64,000 bases of DNA from Sceloporus undulatus (GCF_019175285.1 NC_056527.1:104026377-104090376), one strand, 5' to 3'; counted from the first letter of the stretch, positions 1 through 27,672 are shown. A program made the numbers and translations. The notes: generated from the sequence alone by a model not told the origin.

Positions 1-372
1 AGGTGTACACAAAACATAAAGTAATGTTGTGTTTAGGCTTGGGCCTCATCTCCAAGATATCTCATTATGTACGTATATGCAAATACAGGTATTATAAAAT
101 AAAATAAAAACTTCTGTTCCCAAGCACTTTGGATAAGGGAGACTCAATTTGTATTGAGCAAATATGAAGCCATTTATTTCACTTTCGATACTAGATGTGC
201 CAGAAAAATTTGCAAAAGATGAGTTGGCAACATGAAATGGAATTAGGGGAGCATAAATTTGTCAGGTTAAGGGGACAGCGTAGAAAGACAACAGTAAGAA
301 ATACAATTTTGCAATTATTTTTGGTTTTAAATAATGACTACTCAAATGTGTCTAATTTTCCTCCTCAACCAG
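1..372 (+). other. GYS1: GYS1 intron (3' part)
   Basis: Non-coding sequence ahead of the first GYS1 exon in the window. It ends in a pyrimidine-rich stretch and an AG acceptor at 371-372. No other gene is visible in it. Confidence 0.8.
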
Positions 373-8535
<8,163 letters not shown>

Positions 8536-11345
8536 CTTGGTAGAATGGTTGTGCCTATTCACTCTCCTGCTCTTTCCCACACCTCCCTCTCACCCTCAGT
8601 AGGTCAGGTGGATTCTCTGGTGCTGGAGTCTTGAAAAGATCCTCAAGTGTAGGTTCTAGCATGTTTCTGGAACAGAGGAGGGACCTGGAATTGGCTTGAT
8701 TTTCTAATGCCAAGCTGAAAGATGGTCTGCTCTAGATCAAGTTGTGCAAATGAGAGGAAGGAAGGGGAGATGCCCCTCAATGGTTTTGAATGGGTCTAAA
8801 GGATGTGGTTTTACTCATTCTAGAACATGCGACATATCCCTAACCTTGACCCAGAATATGAGGTGGCCTGTTTCTCCTCTTCTTGTTTCCCTGCAACCTC
8901 AAGATACATTCTAGAGTCTCATGTGCTGTCAGCCTTTTGAGAGGAAGAGATATTTAGGGGTTTGCTGCATTAAAAAAATGGGGAAAAGAGTATTCTGAAG
9001 GCTTTCTTGGGAACAACAGAGAAGCTAATCATACAGTTTCAAGTACTTGTGACTGAATAGATGGCTGGGTAGATGGTTGGTCTAGAGGTGTAGCAATGCT
9101 GTTCCACTTTGTAAGTTATCATTCTCTTGGAAATGCCATAACCTTATAGAAATAATGCTGATGAACAGCATTTTGGAAGATAAGAAGGGAGTTCTTGAAC
9201 CTTTAAAAATATATACTTCACTGTTGGCATGGGGTCATGTTGAATAGCAATGTTCAGAAAGTTCTGTAATTCTAGAAGATGATGGAGGCTGTGAGCATTT
9301 TTTTTAAAAGCAATGAGCCTGGTCTTTTCTTGATAGACTGTTTGTGAGGAGAAAAATAGATTTATTCCCTACACTTATTTAAAAGTCAATGCATGCTCAC
9401 CTTGCTTCTAGACGGTGCTTTTGTTAAAAGGAATTTTCAGAGCAAAGTCCCTAGAGTTAAGAAATTATGAGAGGTGTTTTGGACTTGTGGCTTTTTGTAA
9501 CATTAAATGGAAGAAGGGTTTTAAAAACTCAATAGTCCGCCTAAGGTAGGACATGCCCAACTCTGAGTATTAAGAACAAGGATTTTTTTGTTTGTTTGTT
9601 TTGCCAGCAGTGTTGGGCCTGGAACCTTCCAAAGTCATGCCACAGTTTAAAATCAGTGACTACTGCAAAGTTTTTCTTGACTGCAGGAAAGGTCTGAGTT
9701 TTATTAAAGGAGTTTATGATTTGGAAAGAAACATTGCCTCTAAAGCTGGCAAAAGGATAAGTGTGAGGACAGGAATATTCCTGGATAGGAGAGATACCAG
9801 AATTACCTTGCAGTATAAATCACACTTAAGTGGTTCCACTTTGGGAAGTGAAACAGGGGAACCAACCAGAGATTTCTTTTCAATCTATATAGACTTAAAC
9901 AATATCTTTTTCTGGAGCTGTTTCCATAGCCCATTTATTCTGGTGGACAATCAAGAACATTCTGGAGCTGTTCTAAGTGCAATATTATTCATTCTGTGCA
10001 ATTTGTTTTTAAGTGCCATGTTGAATTTTACAAGGGAGAAGCACAAGGCTTCCTGTCTAAAGCCAGTGAAACGATTTAAATGAATGTCAAATTGCTTTTT
10101 GTTACAGAAATATGATGCATGACCATGTGTGGAATGTATAAGGTACCTGAGCCAGACCTGTGACTTCTCTTATAGGAATGTAAGCAGTTCTGAATTATGA
10201 CCATTTTAAAGAATGTTCTAGAAACTATACAAAAAACTCTTTAATGGTATTGGTAACTCAAATATGTGAGGCTCTGAAAATAATGACCAGATGCTAGTGT
10301 TGTAGGCCGCAGATGAGTCCAGGCATATAGCCTTCAACACAAACAGCCTAGATTGTCTCCCTCTGAACCCACCCAGCAGCTGTGCCACTGCATTAACAGC
10401 TGTGCTGCCAGGGAGAAAAGCCCAGCAATTTAAATGGTTTACCTTTAACTCACCGAATTTATTCATGAGAACATGCACATGGTTTTCACACTGAATCATA
10501 CTGCCAAAAAACAAGATGCATGCTTCCTTTGCGCCTTGTCTTAAAGGCAAAATGTTGGGCTTTTTCCTCTCATGTCTCTATGATGCTTAAAATCAGTGAC
10601 ACAATGGAGAATGTGATAGTGGAGCCTGCAAAAATGAAGACTTGTGTGTGTTGGCCACCCTTGCTCAAGTTGCTTCTTTTAGAATGTATATGCTGTACAA
10701 ACTGACAGCCATCATCATGGGTGACTTAAATTATCAGCCAGTGCAGATCAGATAATTTGTGTTCTTGACTCAGCATGAAGGTGCACTTTTACAACAATGG
10801 TGTGTAGATGGATGGTATGACCAATTTTGATTCTGTTGTGCAGAAGAGTAAAATATTTGGTACTAAAAAGTAACAGTAATTGGTACCTGAATATCTGGTC
10901 CAGCACAAGAGAGGCTGTGACTTTGAGGGCAGATCAATTGTCAACACACAGAGAGAGCCCTTTTAGTTCTGCATCTGCTACCAACTTTGTTATGAACAAA
11001 GAAAACTACTTTTTAAAAGAGAGACTTTTCCTGTGGCCTAAGTTATTATAATGTGTTCTGATAGTGCCTCCTGTTCAGATCATGAACCATGTATTTACTT
11101 CTCTATTGCCCCCCAGTCCATTTTTTCAGTCATTTGACAGAATCTCATGAGCCAGTGCCCCATTTCTCTTTTCTTCCTCCCTCAGATTTCATCCCTTTTA
11201 TTTATGGCTGTTGTAAATCACTTGAGGTTTTTGTTCAACCCCCCCCCCCTTTTGCTCCACCTTGTGTGGAAAAACAACTCTAAAGAACAAAAGCTGCGTG
11301 TGACAAACTTCTCATTTATGAATAAAGTTTGCTTTGAAAACTGTA
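8536..11345 (+). other. GYS1: GYS1 3' UTR
   Basis: From the stop codon to the first good poly(A) signal is about 2.8 kb of mostly unique sequence with no interspersed repeats that I recognise. A Sauria SINE starts just after the predicted cleavage point. This UTR is longer than the mammalian one as I remember it, so an earlier poly(A) site without a canonical signal is possible. Confidence 0.65.
11321..11326 (+). terminator. GYS1: GYS1 poly(A) signal AATAAA
   Basis: This is the first canonical AATAAA seen on the + strand after the GYS1 stop. Cleavage is expected 10-30 bases downstream, around 11340-11350. Confidence 0.65.
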
Positions 11346-11360
11346 CTTCAAGACAATAGC

Positions 11361-11580
11361 TTGTTGTTATCATTCTGTGCCTTCAAGGACCGTAACTGTC
11401 GCAACTGTTTTCTTGGCAAGATTGGATCAGTTGGGGTCTGCCTTTGCCTTCCTCTGATGCTAAGAGAGTGTAACTTGGCTAAGGTTACCTAGTGGGTTTC
11501 GATGGCCAAATGGGAATTGGAACCCTAGTTTCCAATGTGCTAGTTCAACACTCAAACCACTGCATCATACTGCAGTGTAG
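11361..11580 (-). repeat. Sauria SINE (reverse)
   Basis: Reverse-complement Sauria SINE starting with TTGTTGTTAT and CTGTGCCTTCAAG and ending in the tRNA-like head near 11575. It sits just past the GYS1 poly(A) site. Confidence 0.75.
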
Positions 11581-14200
11581 CTAGACAAATAGCTATCAGA
11601 ATTAAATGAGAAAGGGCCTTTTGTACAGGGAACTCTTCCTTACCTTAGTGCCTTCTGAGTCTTCAGGACTATAAGTCCTGTAACCATGAAATAGTCAGGG
11701 ATGAGAAGTTGTAGACTAGTAACCTCTGGATGATACCATGTAAGGAAAGACACTTTTTGGAGATGTTAACTACTAAAACAGAGAGGGTAGATTTGATTTG
11801 CATACTGAAGGTCCAAGATCTTGCTCCATTATGTCCGGTTCATTAGTAAGGGAACTAGCCTCTTTGCAGATTGCAAAATACTTCTGTCAACACAGTGGGT
11901 ACTATCAAACCTGTACTGGGTGAGATAAACCACTCAGGTCTATTGTTTTTGTTCATAAAGCAGTACAGTGTCATGCTTGGTGCAATTTTACATGATTCTT
12001 TGAGTGAATTTGTCTTCTCCACCCCTGGAACAGGCTGGTAGAGGTCCAGGAAAGCAATGGCAGCCCTTCTGCCCACAGCCACCAAGTGTCCATGAGGGGC
12101 ACATGCTGTCACTGTGAAGCTGCCTTGCACAGTACATGAGGCAATGTTGCAGATGTATTGAATACCTCCTTGCTAAACAAGTTTAAAAACTCATACAAGA
12201 CTTTTAACCCAAGCATGTCACCAACACGATTCCATGTTTACAGATGTGCATATTGTATTTGCATCTGTGAACTCTTCAGTTTCCCACCCTGACATCTGTT
12301 CCACCTGCTCCTATGTATCCAGCATTTTTTAAAAAAAGACAAACATTGGTTCCTTGTACATTATCCAAAATCCACAAAACCGTGACAGATACCATTACTG
12401 ACCCAACCAAAATGCACAAAACACATTGCAAGCTTTTGAACCCCCACTGGCTTCTTCATGCAAGTGTTAAGAATCATACAGGAGAAAGAAAAATACAAGG
12501 TTAGAGTCATAGGCCTACATTTTGTCAAGATGTAGGCCTGTGATTCCAACATCGTATTTTTTACAGTTTTTAACACCTTTGCCTCATGAAGCCAATTGAG
12601 CGTCAAAAGCTGGCAACATGGCCCAATAAAAGTATCACTGTTTTGTGGATTTTGGCTGTTATTGTACTTTGCTGTATGGCCAACACAGCTACTCTGGGTA
12701 TATTTGTTGATCCTTTCTGTAGTTGTTGGAAGGATTAATGTTTCTGCAAATTTGAAGCATTGTTTGCATGCATTTTAATTCTGTTTTTGAACAGAAATGT
12801 ACATGTTACTGAGCACTTCTATAATGTGTACATTCTACAACACAAAGTGCTCTATATCCAAGCAATGCAGAGTATAACATTCACCACTCCTGCCCTATTT
12901 CACAACACAGATTTGATGCACTTATATTCTGCTTTTCACTGAGCTGAAGGTCGTTTACTTCTCTCATCCTCCTATCACCCACATAACCATCCACCTGAGC
13001 AACTAGCCCATGGTTGCCCAGTGAGTTTTACAGCCCTGTGCATAGTGGATCAAGGATCTGCTTTTGTTTTTGTCCGGCAACCATGCCTTGCCCAGTTACA
13101 TGATAAAGATACAGAAGCAACAATATGTGTAGTCCTCAGTGTCTCTAGTATCACATTAATTCAAAAACTGTGATACAGCACTGCTTCAAATTCTTAAGAC
13201 TGTAGACCTCAGAATCCTAGTCACTTATGGCCTACACTTGGCTGGAAGATCTGGAGAGTTGCAGCCAGGAAAGCAGTAACAACTGACATACAACCTGCTG
13301 CCATCTTTCTGATAGTACCCATGTTATCTTTCCACACACCATCATATCCCAAACTCCTGGTGGTTGTCCTGATCTTATCACTGTTTGATTAAATCAATGT
13401 CACTGCCATCAACCAAAAATATTCCCTTTGTAACTCAAGTTAAAATTTTCAACCATCTGGGAATCCCGTTTTTGGGATTTTTAGACTTTATATAAAGCCT
13501 GCCTTGCCACTCACACTTAGTTCCAATTTGCAATAATGCAGGAACTCGTCAGATTCAAACCTGGCACCTCTGTACTGTTGTCTGCGCTATACACATTCAA
13601 GTTCCAGCTGTCTCCCAGATTGGAGCCTGGCTTCTGGATCTGGAAAGCATTGCCCATTGCAATCCTTTAATGTGCTACCCAGTACCGCCTTTTATATCAT
13701 AGGTTTATATGTGTATGATACTCTGGGAATGGTAATTTTTCCTTTTGCTGTTAATAAAAGTGTTGTACTTTGCACTCAGACTTCGTTTTTTTGGAGCAGG
13801 TATACAAAGGCTTGTATTCCAGTCAGCAGTTTCCCTAGGCCTCTTGCTGCTGAATTATTGATCTTCATTAATTTCCCCATTGAGTGCAGCAAGGGGGTGG
13901 CCCTCTTGGGACCCCCACCAAGAACAGTTAAGAGCAGGGGTTGAATCTGCAACTATGGTCCAGATGAGGTTTTTGGACTACAACTTCGATCATTCAGTAT
14001 GCTGACTAAGGCTGATAGGAACTGCAGGCTAAACATCTAGAAGGCCGTAGCTGTCACCTCATGGATTAAACAGCTCTTTTGAACCTACAAGACAATCTAA
14101 TGTTATAACTATATGGCATCCATTAAATCAAGGCAGGTAGTGCCAACTGTGAATCATTTTGATTATCATGGACTGACAGACACAGAGCATGTAGTGCTTA
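11581..14200. other. GYS1-FTL convergent spacer
   Basis: No coding exon was recognised. The spacer holds a copy of the GAAGCCAGTGAAG-type repeat at about 12360-12670 and otherwise mostly unique-looking sequence. A lone AATAAA at 13753-13758 has no gene that I can attach to it. Confidence 0.5.
12360..12670 (+). repeat. Interspersed repeat, inverted two-arm copy
   Basis: The left arm (GCAAGCTTTTGAACCCCCAC) and right arm (GAGCGTCAAAAGCTGGCAAC) are inverted copies of the element seen at 3645-3850 and 4130-4250. The right arm ends in CCAATAAAAGTATCACTG. Confidence 0.4.
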
Positions 14201-14208
14201 ATGCCAAG

Positions 14209-14214
14209 TTTATT
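14209..14214 (-). terminator. FTL: FTL poly(A) signal
   Basis: TTTATT on the + strand is AATAAA on the coding strand. It lies about 140 bases after the FTL stop, giving a short 3' UTR as in other ferritin genes. Confidence 0.8.
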
Positions 14215-14350
14215 TAATGCCAGTTACAGACTCCACCACATGCACAAAACAGGCAAGGGTACAGACCTTTTATATAATGAGTAGCCAGGTTACAAGCTAA
14301 ACAAAACTCTTTTGGACAAGGCTGCAGGAGTCACAAAGGAGCCAGGACGT

Positions 14351-21966
<7,616 letters not shown>

Positions 21967-22040
21967 GGTGCAGAAAGGATGAAGTCTAAACAAGGCAGAA
22001 GGTTGTGAGGATGGAGGGATGGATGGGGCGGCCAAGACCC

Positions 22041-22071
22041 TGCTCCGTTCAAGCACTGTTGAAGCAAGAGG
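22041..22071 (-). promoter_or_regulatory. FTL: Iron-responsive element in FTL 5' UTR
   Basis: On the - strand, TTGCTTCAACAGTGCTTGAA forms a classic IRE: apical loop CAGTGC, a five-base-pair upper stem TTCAA/TTGAA, the TGC/C bulge region and a lower stem. It lies 75-105 bases upstream of the ATG and about 30-60 bases from the expected cap, the position needed for IRP block of translation. Confidence 0.92.
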
Positions 22072-22126
22072 CAAGGGACCAAGACCAGAATCAGAGACGA
22101 TCTGTCTGGGGCGCGCCCAGAGGAGG

Positions 22127-22135
22127 CCTTTTATA
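22127..22135 (-). promoter_or_regulatory. FTL: FTL TATA box
   Basis: TATAAAAGG on the - strand, 160 bases upstream of the ATG. It implies a start near 22100-22106 and a 5' UTR of about 135-140 bases that includes the IRE. GC-rich sequence surrounds it. Confidence 0.8.
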
Positions 22136-22309
22136 CCCAGATGGGGGCTCTTCCAGCACCCTCCCTCCGCCCCAATGCAAACACGAAGCCACGCCCCCTT
22201 TTTTAAGGGAGGGGGAGGGAGTTGTTGTTTTCCTTCCATTTGGGGGATCTGAGGCTGGGCAGCCATCTGCAAAAAGAGCTATGGGGAAAAGGGGATTGGG
22301 GCAGCTGTG

Positions 22310-22615
22310 GATTGCAGAACAGCTGCTGAAAATGCCCATATACATACATACATACAGCAAAATATATTGCAAAATAATTGGTAAAAATGATCATATATAT
22401 ATATATATATATAATGCAAAAAGGTTGCTGAAAATGCCCATATATATGTATTTTATATATTGCAACATAGTTGCTGAAAATGCCCATATATATGTATTTC
22501 ATATATTGCAAAACAGTTGCTGAAAATGCCCATATATATATATATATATATAGCAAAATATATTGAACACAGCTGGCTGCAAAATATATTGAACACAGCT
22601 GCTGAAAATGCCCAT
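22310..22615. repeat. Minisatellite upstream of the FTL promoter
   Basis: About five imperfect units of roughly 50-60 bases. Each contains TTGCTGAAAATGCCCATATA followed by a TA-rich run and GCAAAA. Simple (TA)n tracts lie inside, for example near 22394-22413 and 22533-22552. The array starts about 175 bases upstream of the FTL TATA box. Confidence 0.8.
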
Positions 22616-23140
22616 CTATCTGCTATTCAACCCAATTCAGTTTGAGAGAGTGTGACTTGTCCAAGGTCCCACTATGTCACTGTATTTAGTAGGACTTGAG
22701 CATCCATGAGTTTTGGTATCCACAGAAGGTCCTGGAACAAAATGGCACATATACACACTCTTTCTCATCCTGACCCACCTCACAGGATTGTTGTGAGGTG
22801 AGGATGAACTACAGAAAAGGCCTTCATGCCTTGGAAAGTTGTCCAAAAATTGGCCTTCATACCTCGGACAGTTGTCACTCTTGATTTATATTCTGCTGTT
22901 CTCCAAATGAGTGGCACACAAAATGGACACATATGGCTCTCTCTATGTGTGTGCCACTCATTGGAGAAAAGCAGGATATAAATCAGGAGTGACAATTGTC
23001 TGAGGCATGAAGGCCAATTTTTGGCCCTGAGACCCCATAGTGAACCACAGAAAATAATCTGAAGACAAGCTGAAAATAAACTGAATGTAATTTCCAGTTT
23101 CAGCTAATTTTATGTTTTGTGGGTGGGCAGGGAGTGAAAT

Positions 23141-23290
23141 TGCTAGAGTGAAAACTGGAAAGGGCTCCTATCCCTTTAATGGTTGTGTAGAAGAAGGAAT
23201 ATCAGCAGCAGGTGTTACTTGTGACCTGGATGCCTAACAAGCAACACCTGCTGAAATTCCTTCTTCTATGCATCTTTCACTGAAACTGGA
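23141..23290. mobile_element. Palindromic MITE, family B
   Basis: Arms AGGGCTCCTATCCCTTTAAT...GAAGAAGGAAT...CAGGTGTT and the inverted AACACCTGCTGAAATTCCTTC. Other copies lie at 26331 and 57612. Confidence 0.65.
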
Positions 23291-23310
23291 AATTATATCC
23301 AGTTTTTAAA

Positions 23311-23450
23311 GTTGAAGGTTTTCATGGCCGGCATCCATAGTTTTTTGTGGGTTTTTCAGGCTATGTGACCATGTTCCAGAACAGTTTCTTCCTGACGTTT
23401 TGCCAGCATCTGTGGTTGGCATCTTCAGTTTTGTTTTCAGATTATCTTCT
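23311..23450 (-). repeat. Penelope-like or related repeat with hammerhead-like core
   Basis: On the - strand it has the pattern CTGAAGA, stem TGCCAAC/GCTGGCA around CACAGAT, then AAACGTC, followed by the block ending in CCGGCCATGAAAACCTTC. The block is common in reptile genomes in my experience. Its link to Penelope-like retroelements is from memory. Confidence 0.45.
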
Positions 23451-23709
23451 GGGAAAGTGGCCCACTATAGGGTCTCAGGGCCAAAAATTGGCCTAAAATA
23501 CCTTGGTCAATTGTTACTCCTGATTTATTTCCTGCTTTTTTGCAATGAGTGGCACACAAAATTGACACTGGAGCCCTCTCCAGTTTGATCATCTTAAGAT
23601 CAGAGGGTGTTTCAAATCTCTCTTATTGATGGCTTTTGGGTGATGATGAGGCTTTGGAAGAAGTTCTAGAGATCCCTGGACTGCAATTTCCCCACAGCAA
23701 TATAGTGTC

Positions 23710-23935
23710 TTTATTGTTATGTGTCTTCAAGTCATTGCTGACTTATGGCGACCCTAAAGCAAACCTATAAAGGGGTTTTCTTGGCAAGATTTGCTGAGAG
23801 TGGGTTTGCCATTGCCACCCTCTGAGGCCAAGAGAGTGTTACTTGCCCAAGATGGGTTTCCATGGCCGAGTTGGGATTCGAACCCTGGTCTCCAGAGATA
23901 GTCCAACACATAAAGCACTACACCATGATGGCTTT
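23710..23935 (-). repeat. Sauria SINE (reverse)
   Basis: Starts TTGTTATGTGTCTTCAAGTC and ends at the tRNA-like head near ACACCATGATGGC. Full-length pattern. Confidence 0.8.
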
Positions 23936-24052
23936 TGTCTGGGTTTGTAGTCCAACAAAATAATGTTTGCAACCTCTGAGAGAGGCCTAGCAGCCTGTGC
24001 ATAAGAAGCCAGAACATCTGCTTTCTTTATAAAACTTATCAGGGTAAAGAAA

Positions 24053-24290
24053 CATGCTGTGTGTTGTGTGCCTTCAAGTGGTTTCCAACTTATGGAGACC
24101 CTAAAGCAAACCTATCATGGCGTTTTTCTTGGAAAGATTTGTTCCGAGGAGGTTTGCCATTGCCTTCCCCTGCAGCTGAGTGTATTACTTGCGTAAGGTC
24201 ACCCAGGGGGTTTCATGGCTGAGCAGGGGGGAATTGAACCCTGGTCTCCAGAGTTGTAGTCAAACACCCAAACCACTTCACCACGCTCCC
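24053..24290 (-). repeat. Sauria SINE (reverse)
   Basis: Starts GTGTTGTGTGCCTTCAAGTG. The reversed B box GGAATTGAACCC and head TTCACCACGCTCCC are visible. Confidence 0.8.
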
Positions 24291-24802
24291 TATCTAAAGA
24301 AACCTTACCCCCATTTCACATTCCCTAGTTCTCCCCCAACTTGGAAAGTCCCTTCCTTTTTGGACATGACTCAGCAAGAAGCAACTTCTGCCACACAGCA
24401 AAAAGAAATCTTGAGAGTGATTCAGCAAAAAAGCCAGCCCTGCTTCCTCCTCTTTGCTTTGTTATTGTTCTCAAGCCCAGGAGGAGGCCTTGAAGCTGTT
24501 CCATCTATTCACCACTCCCCCCCTCCAAAACAACTAGCCTATGCAACTGAAAGCAACAGAGAGAACAGAACATGCAAGTCAAGGGAGAGGAAAATCCCCA
24601 TTTTACAATTCCCTTTCTCAGGCACCTTAAAGTTTCTCAGATACTATAAAGTTTGCACATAACTAGTTTAATTGTGGTTGATGTTAATGTATTGTACAGA
24701 ATTTGGGAAAGATATATATAGTATATCTATACTTGTGTGTGTGTGTGTGAAGGTACACAATGACAAAATGAAATTAAAAAATAACGTGTACGTGTGTGTG
24801 TT

Positions 24803-25020
24803 TTGATTTTGTCGTCGTGTACCTTTCAGCAACCGTAAGGCGAGCCTATCCTGGGGTTTCCTTGGCAATTTTAATCAAAGGAGGTTTGCCATTGCCATCC
24901 CCTGGAGCTGAGAGTATGTGACTTTCCCAAGGTCACCCAGTGGGTTTCCTTGGCCGAGGTGGGATTTGAAGCCTGGTCTCCAGAGTCATAGTCCAACACT
25001 TAAACCACTATGCCATAGTG
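24803..25020 (-). repeat. Sauria SINE (reverse)
   Basis: Tail GATTTTGTCGTCGTGTACCT, body, reversed B box GGGATTTGAAGCC and head ACTATGCCATAG. It is followed directly by a second copy. Confidence 0.8.
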
Positions 25021-25185
25021 TTGTTATTGCGTGCCTTCACATAGTTTCTGATTTATGGCGACCCTATCCTGGGGTTTTCTTGGCAATATTTGTTCAGAGG
25101 AGCTTTGCTATTGCCTTCCTCTGAGGCTGGGAGAGTGTTACCCAAGCTCACCCAACTGGTTTCCACTATACCATGCTGTTTTGTG
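25021..25185 (-). repeat. Sauria SINE (reverse), tandem to previous, head truncated
   Basis: Starts TTGTTATTGCGTGCCTTCAC and runs into ACTATACCATGCTG, with the B-box part deleted. Confidence 0.7.
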
Positions 25186-26090
25186 TGTGTATAATAGAAT
25201 AGAATATATGTACTCTGTATGTGTGTATGAGTGAAATATGTGTGTGTGTAGACATACAGATATGTATAAAATCCAAACTTCAGGTATTGTCTAACAGTAG
25301 GTCCCAACTGTTGATTTATTTATCTAACTTATTCCCCCACTTCGACAAGCATGGCTGACTTTCTTAGGATCCTTGTCTCCAAGAGCCCAGTTGCAACTGG
25401 AGGTGTGATTTCATATACTGTACACACACCTGAAGATTTATGATATAAATTTGTTTAGATGAGGAGAAGAAAGTCTAAAGGCACTTTCAATCCACTCAGG
25501 AAATCAAATTGTGGTTGAAAGCTTAGGAAACCTTGAAAAACACTATAGCTGTGTGCAAGGTTTTGAGATATTAATATGATTTTATCTCATAAGCTGTTCC
25601 AGAATTAGGCAGGAGCAGGGAAGGTTTGGTCTCAAAATCACATCTACAGGGTGCTTTAAGATGTAATGAGGTGCCTGCAAGATCAGTAATAGGACTCACC
25701 TGGTGAGCTGATGGGATAAGGTTTCAACTAGAGAAACACCTGGGCTTTTTGGCAGAGCAAAAAGTATTAACATTTGATTCTCCATTTTGAAAATGCACCT
25801 CCTACCCTATTAACTGAAAACTGCCTCCATCCAGAGAGCTGCCTTTATACTTTTCAAACCTCTTGTATGCTTTGCTAATGGAGAACAAGGAATAATTGTT
25901 CTGTCCTTATGTTGGTTTTGTTTTTTTGTAAATTCCTGGATTAGCCACTCAATAGTGGGACTCTTTACTCAGGATGCAAAGTGATTTTACAACACCTGAA
26001 AAACAGTTTTATAGTACTTTACACATTGATGGTTTGTACATTCTGATCACTAGTAAAAGTCTTCAGATTTATTTCTTTCCCTGATGTAGG

Positions 26091-26290
26091 CTGCATCTAC
26101 ACTGCAGAACTAGTGCAGTATGAGACAGCTTTAACTGCCGTGGCTCAGTTTTGTGAGCAAATTAATTTTCTCTGTCAGAGGTCTGATGCCACAACAAACT
26201 ATGTATCCCAGGATTACACAGGATGGAGACATGCCATTTAAAGTGGTGTCAAACTGAATTAATTCAGCAGCCTGGAAATAGCCATCTCTG
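26091..26290. mobile_element. Palindromic MITE, family A
   Basis: Left end GGCTGCATCTACACTGCAGA. The right arm TGTCAAACTGAATTAATTCA pairs with the left arm. Confidence 0.7.
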
Positions 26291-26330
26291 GATTATGTCA
26301 TATTAGGGTTGTGGAGGGGGGGGGGAGGAT

Positions 26331-26449
26331 CAGGGCTTACTGGCTGTGTAGAAGAGGACTTTTTAGCAGGTGTTGGTTGTCATGTAAGTAGCACCTGCTG
26401 AAATTCCTTCTCCTACCCAACAATTAAAGGGACAGGAGACCTGGTCTTT
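26331..26449. mobile_element. Palindromic MITE, family B, partial
   Basis: Arms AGCAGGTGTTGGTTGTCATG and TAGCACCTGCTGAAATTCCT are inverted copies. Confidence 0.6.
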
Positions 26450-26477
26450 ATTTTATGTGGCACCCCTACATCTGTTT

Positions 26478-26600
26478 TTTGTTGTTCTTGTGTGCCTTCA
26501 AGTTGTTTCCAACTTTATGGCGACCCTAAGGAGAACCTATCATAGGGTTTTCTTCAACAAGTTCTTTCAGAAGTGGGTTGCCATTGCGTTCCACATTAAA
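26478..26600 (-). repeat. Sauria SINE tail fragment (reverse)
   Basis: TTGTTGTTCTTGTGTGCCTT, then TTTCCAACTTTATGGCGACC, truncated before the head. Confidence 0.7.
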
Positions 26601-26696
26601 GTTTCTCATATACTATAAAGTCTGCACATACTAGTCCCATTTTGGTTGATGTTAACGTATTGCATAGAATTTGGGAAAGAGATTTCTTGGTATTTT

Positions 26697-26885
26697 TGTT
26701 GTGTGCCTTCAAGTCGTTCCTGACATACGACAACCATAAGGCCATAAAATCATGGGTTTTTCTTAGCAAGTTTCTTTAGAGGGGGTTTGCCACTGCCATC
26801 CTCTGAGGCCGAGAGAGTGTGACTTGCCCAAGGTTACCCAATGGGTTTCTAACAGTCAAACCATTCCGCTATGTTGGCTCACTTC
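26697..26885 (-). repeat. Sauria SINE (reverse)
   Basis: GTTGTGTGCCTTCAAGTCGT through GAGAGAGTGTGACTTGCCCA to a truncated head near ATGTTGGCTC. Confidence 0.75.
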
Positions 26886-27429
26886 TGGTGTAGGGGAGCC
26901 CCGCTTCTGTAGGTTGTGACCAAGCACCCCATCATTCTCCACTTTGGCTTTTAAAGAAAGTAACTCTGCTTTGATACTACTTAATTTATTTTTCTCCATT
27001 TTCCTTGAGACAGGAAGGACCAGGGGACAGAGAGATTTTCACTTCCCATTTTCATGGTCTTTCAAGACCCAGTTCGTGATCTGTTTCTCTCATCATCTTT
27101 TCACATGGGCTCAGCCTTGTGAGATCAAGTGGGGCAGAGAGGAAAGGACACATCACTGGGGGAGGCTGAAACTGACAATGGGGAAGGCAAACCAACATTA
27201 GACATTCTGCCTTAGGCAGCAGATTTGGGGTGTTAAGAATCCCCTTTTGCGCTAGAGTGTATATTTTCCAAAGTAGATACTGTAATGCCTTTCTCACTCA
27301 TTGAAACTTAAAACCATCATATATTCTATTTGAGGAGATTAGACCTCAAAAGCTTTGTGGTGTTTGGTTAGCCTACTTGAGTTGTCAGTGCAATACAGAT
27401 TTTGGATCTTTATAAAATTCAGGGCAACA

Positions 27430-27672
27430 TGGCTTGTTGTTGTTGTTGTTGTTGTTGTGTGCCTTCAAGTAATTTCTGATTGATGGCAACCCTAAGGCCA
27501 ATCTATCATGGGGTTTTCTTGGCAAGATTTGTTCAGCGGAGGTTTGCCATTGCCTTCCCCTGAGACTGAGAGTATGTGACTTGCCCAAGGTCACCCAGTG
27601 GGTTTCATGGCCAAGCAGGGAATCCAACTCTGGTCTTGAGTCATAGTCCAACCACTACACAACACTAGCCCT
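27430..27672 (-). repeat. Sauria SINE (reverse), long GTT tail
   Basis: (GTT)n at 27433-27455, then TGTGCCTTCAAGTAATTTCT, the body, the reversed B box and a head ending in ACACAACACTAGCCC. Confidence 0.85.

Noticed and set aside
9592-10083. A 163-codon open frame on the + strand after GYS1
   Set aside because: It lies wholly inside the GYS1 3' UTR, has no family resemblance and shows no Kozak or splice context; a frame of this length can occur by chance.
13640-13800. Possible 3' end of another gene with AATAAA at 13753
   Set aside because: No coding exon upstream of it could be found on the + strand between GYS1 and this point.
22005-22523. A 172-codon + strand frame across the FTL promoter
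   Set aside because: It is antisense to the FTL 5' UTR and promoter and ends in the minisatellite, whose repeat gives an open frame by its periodicity.
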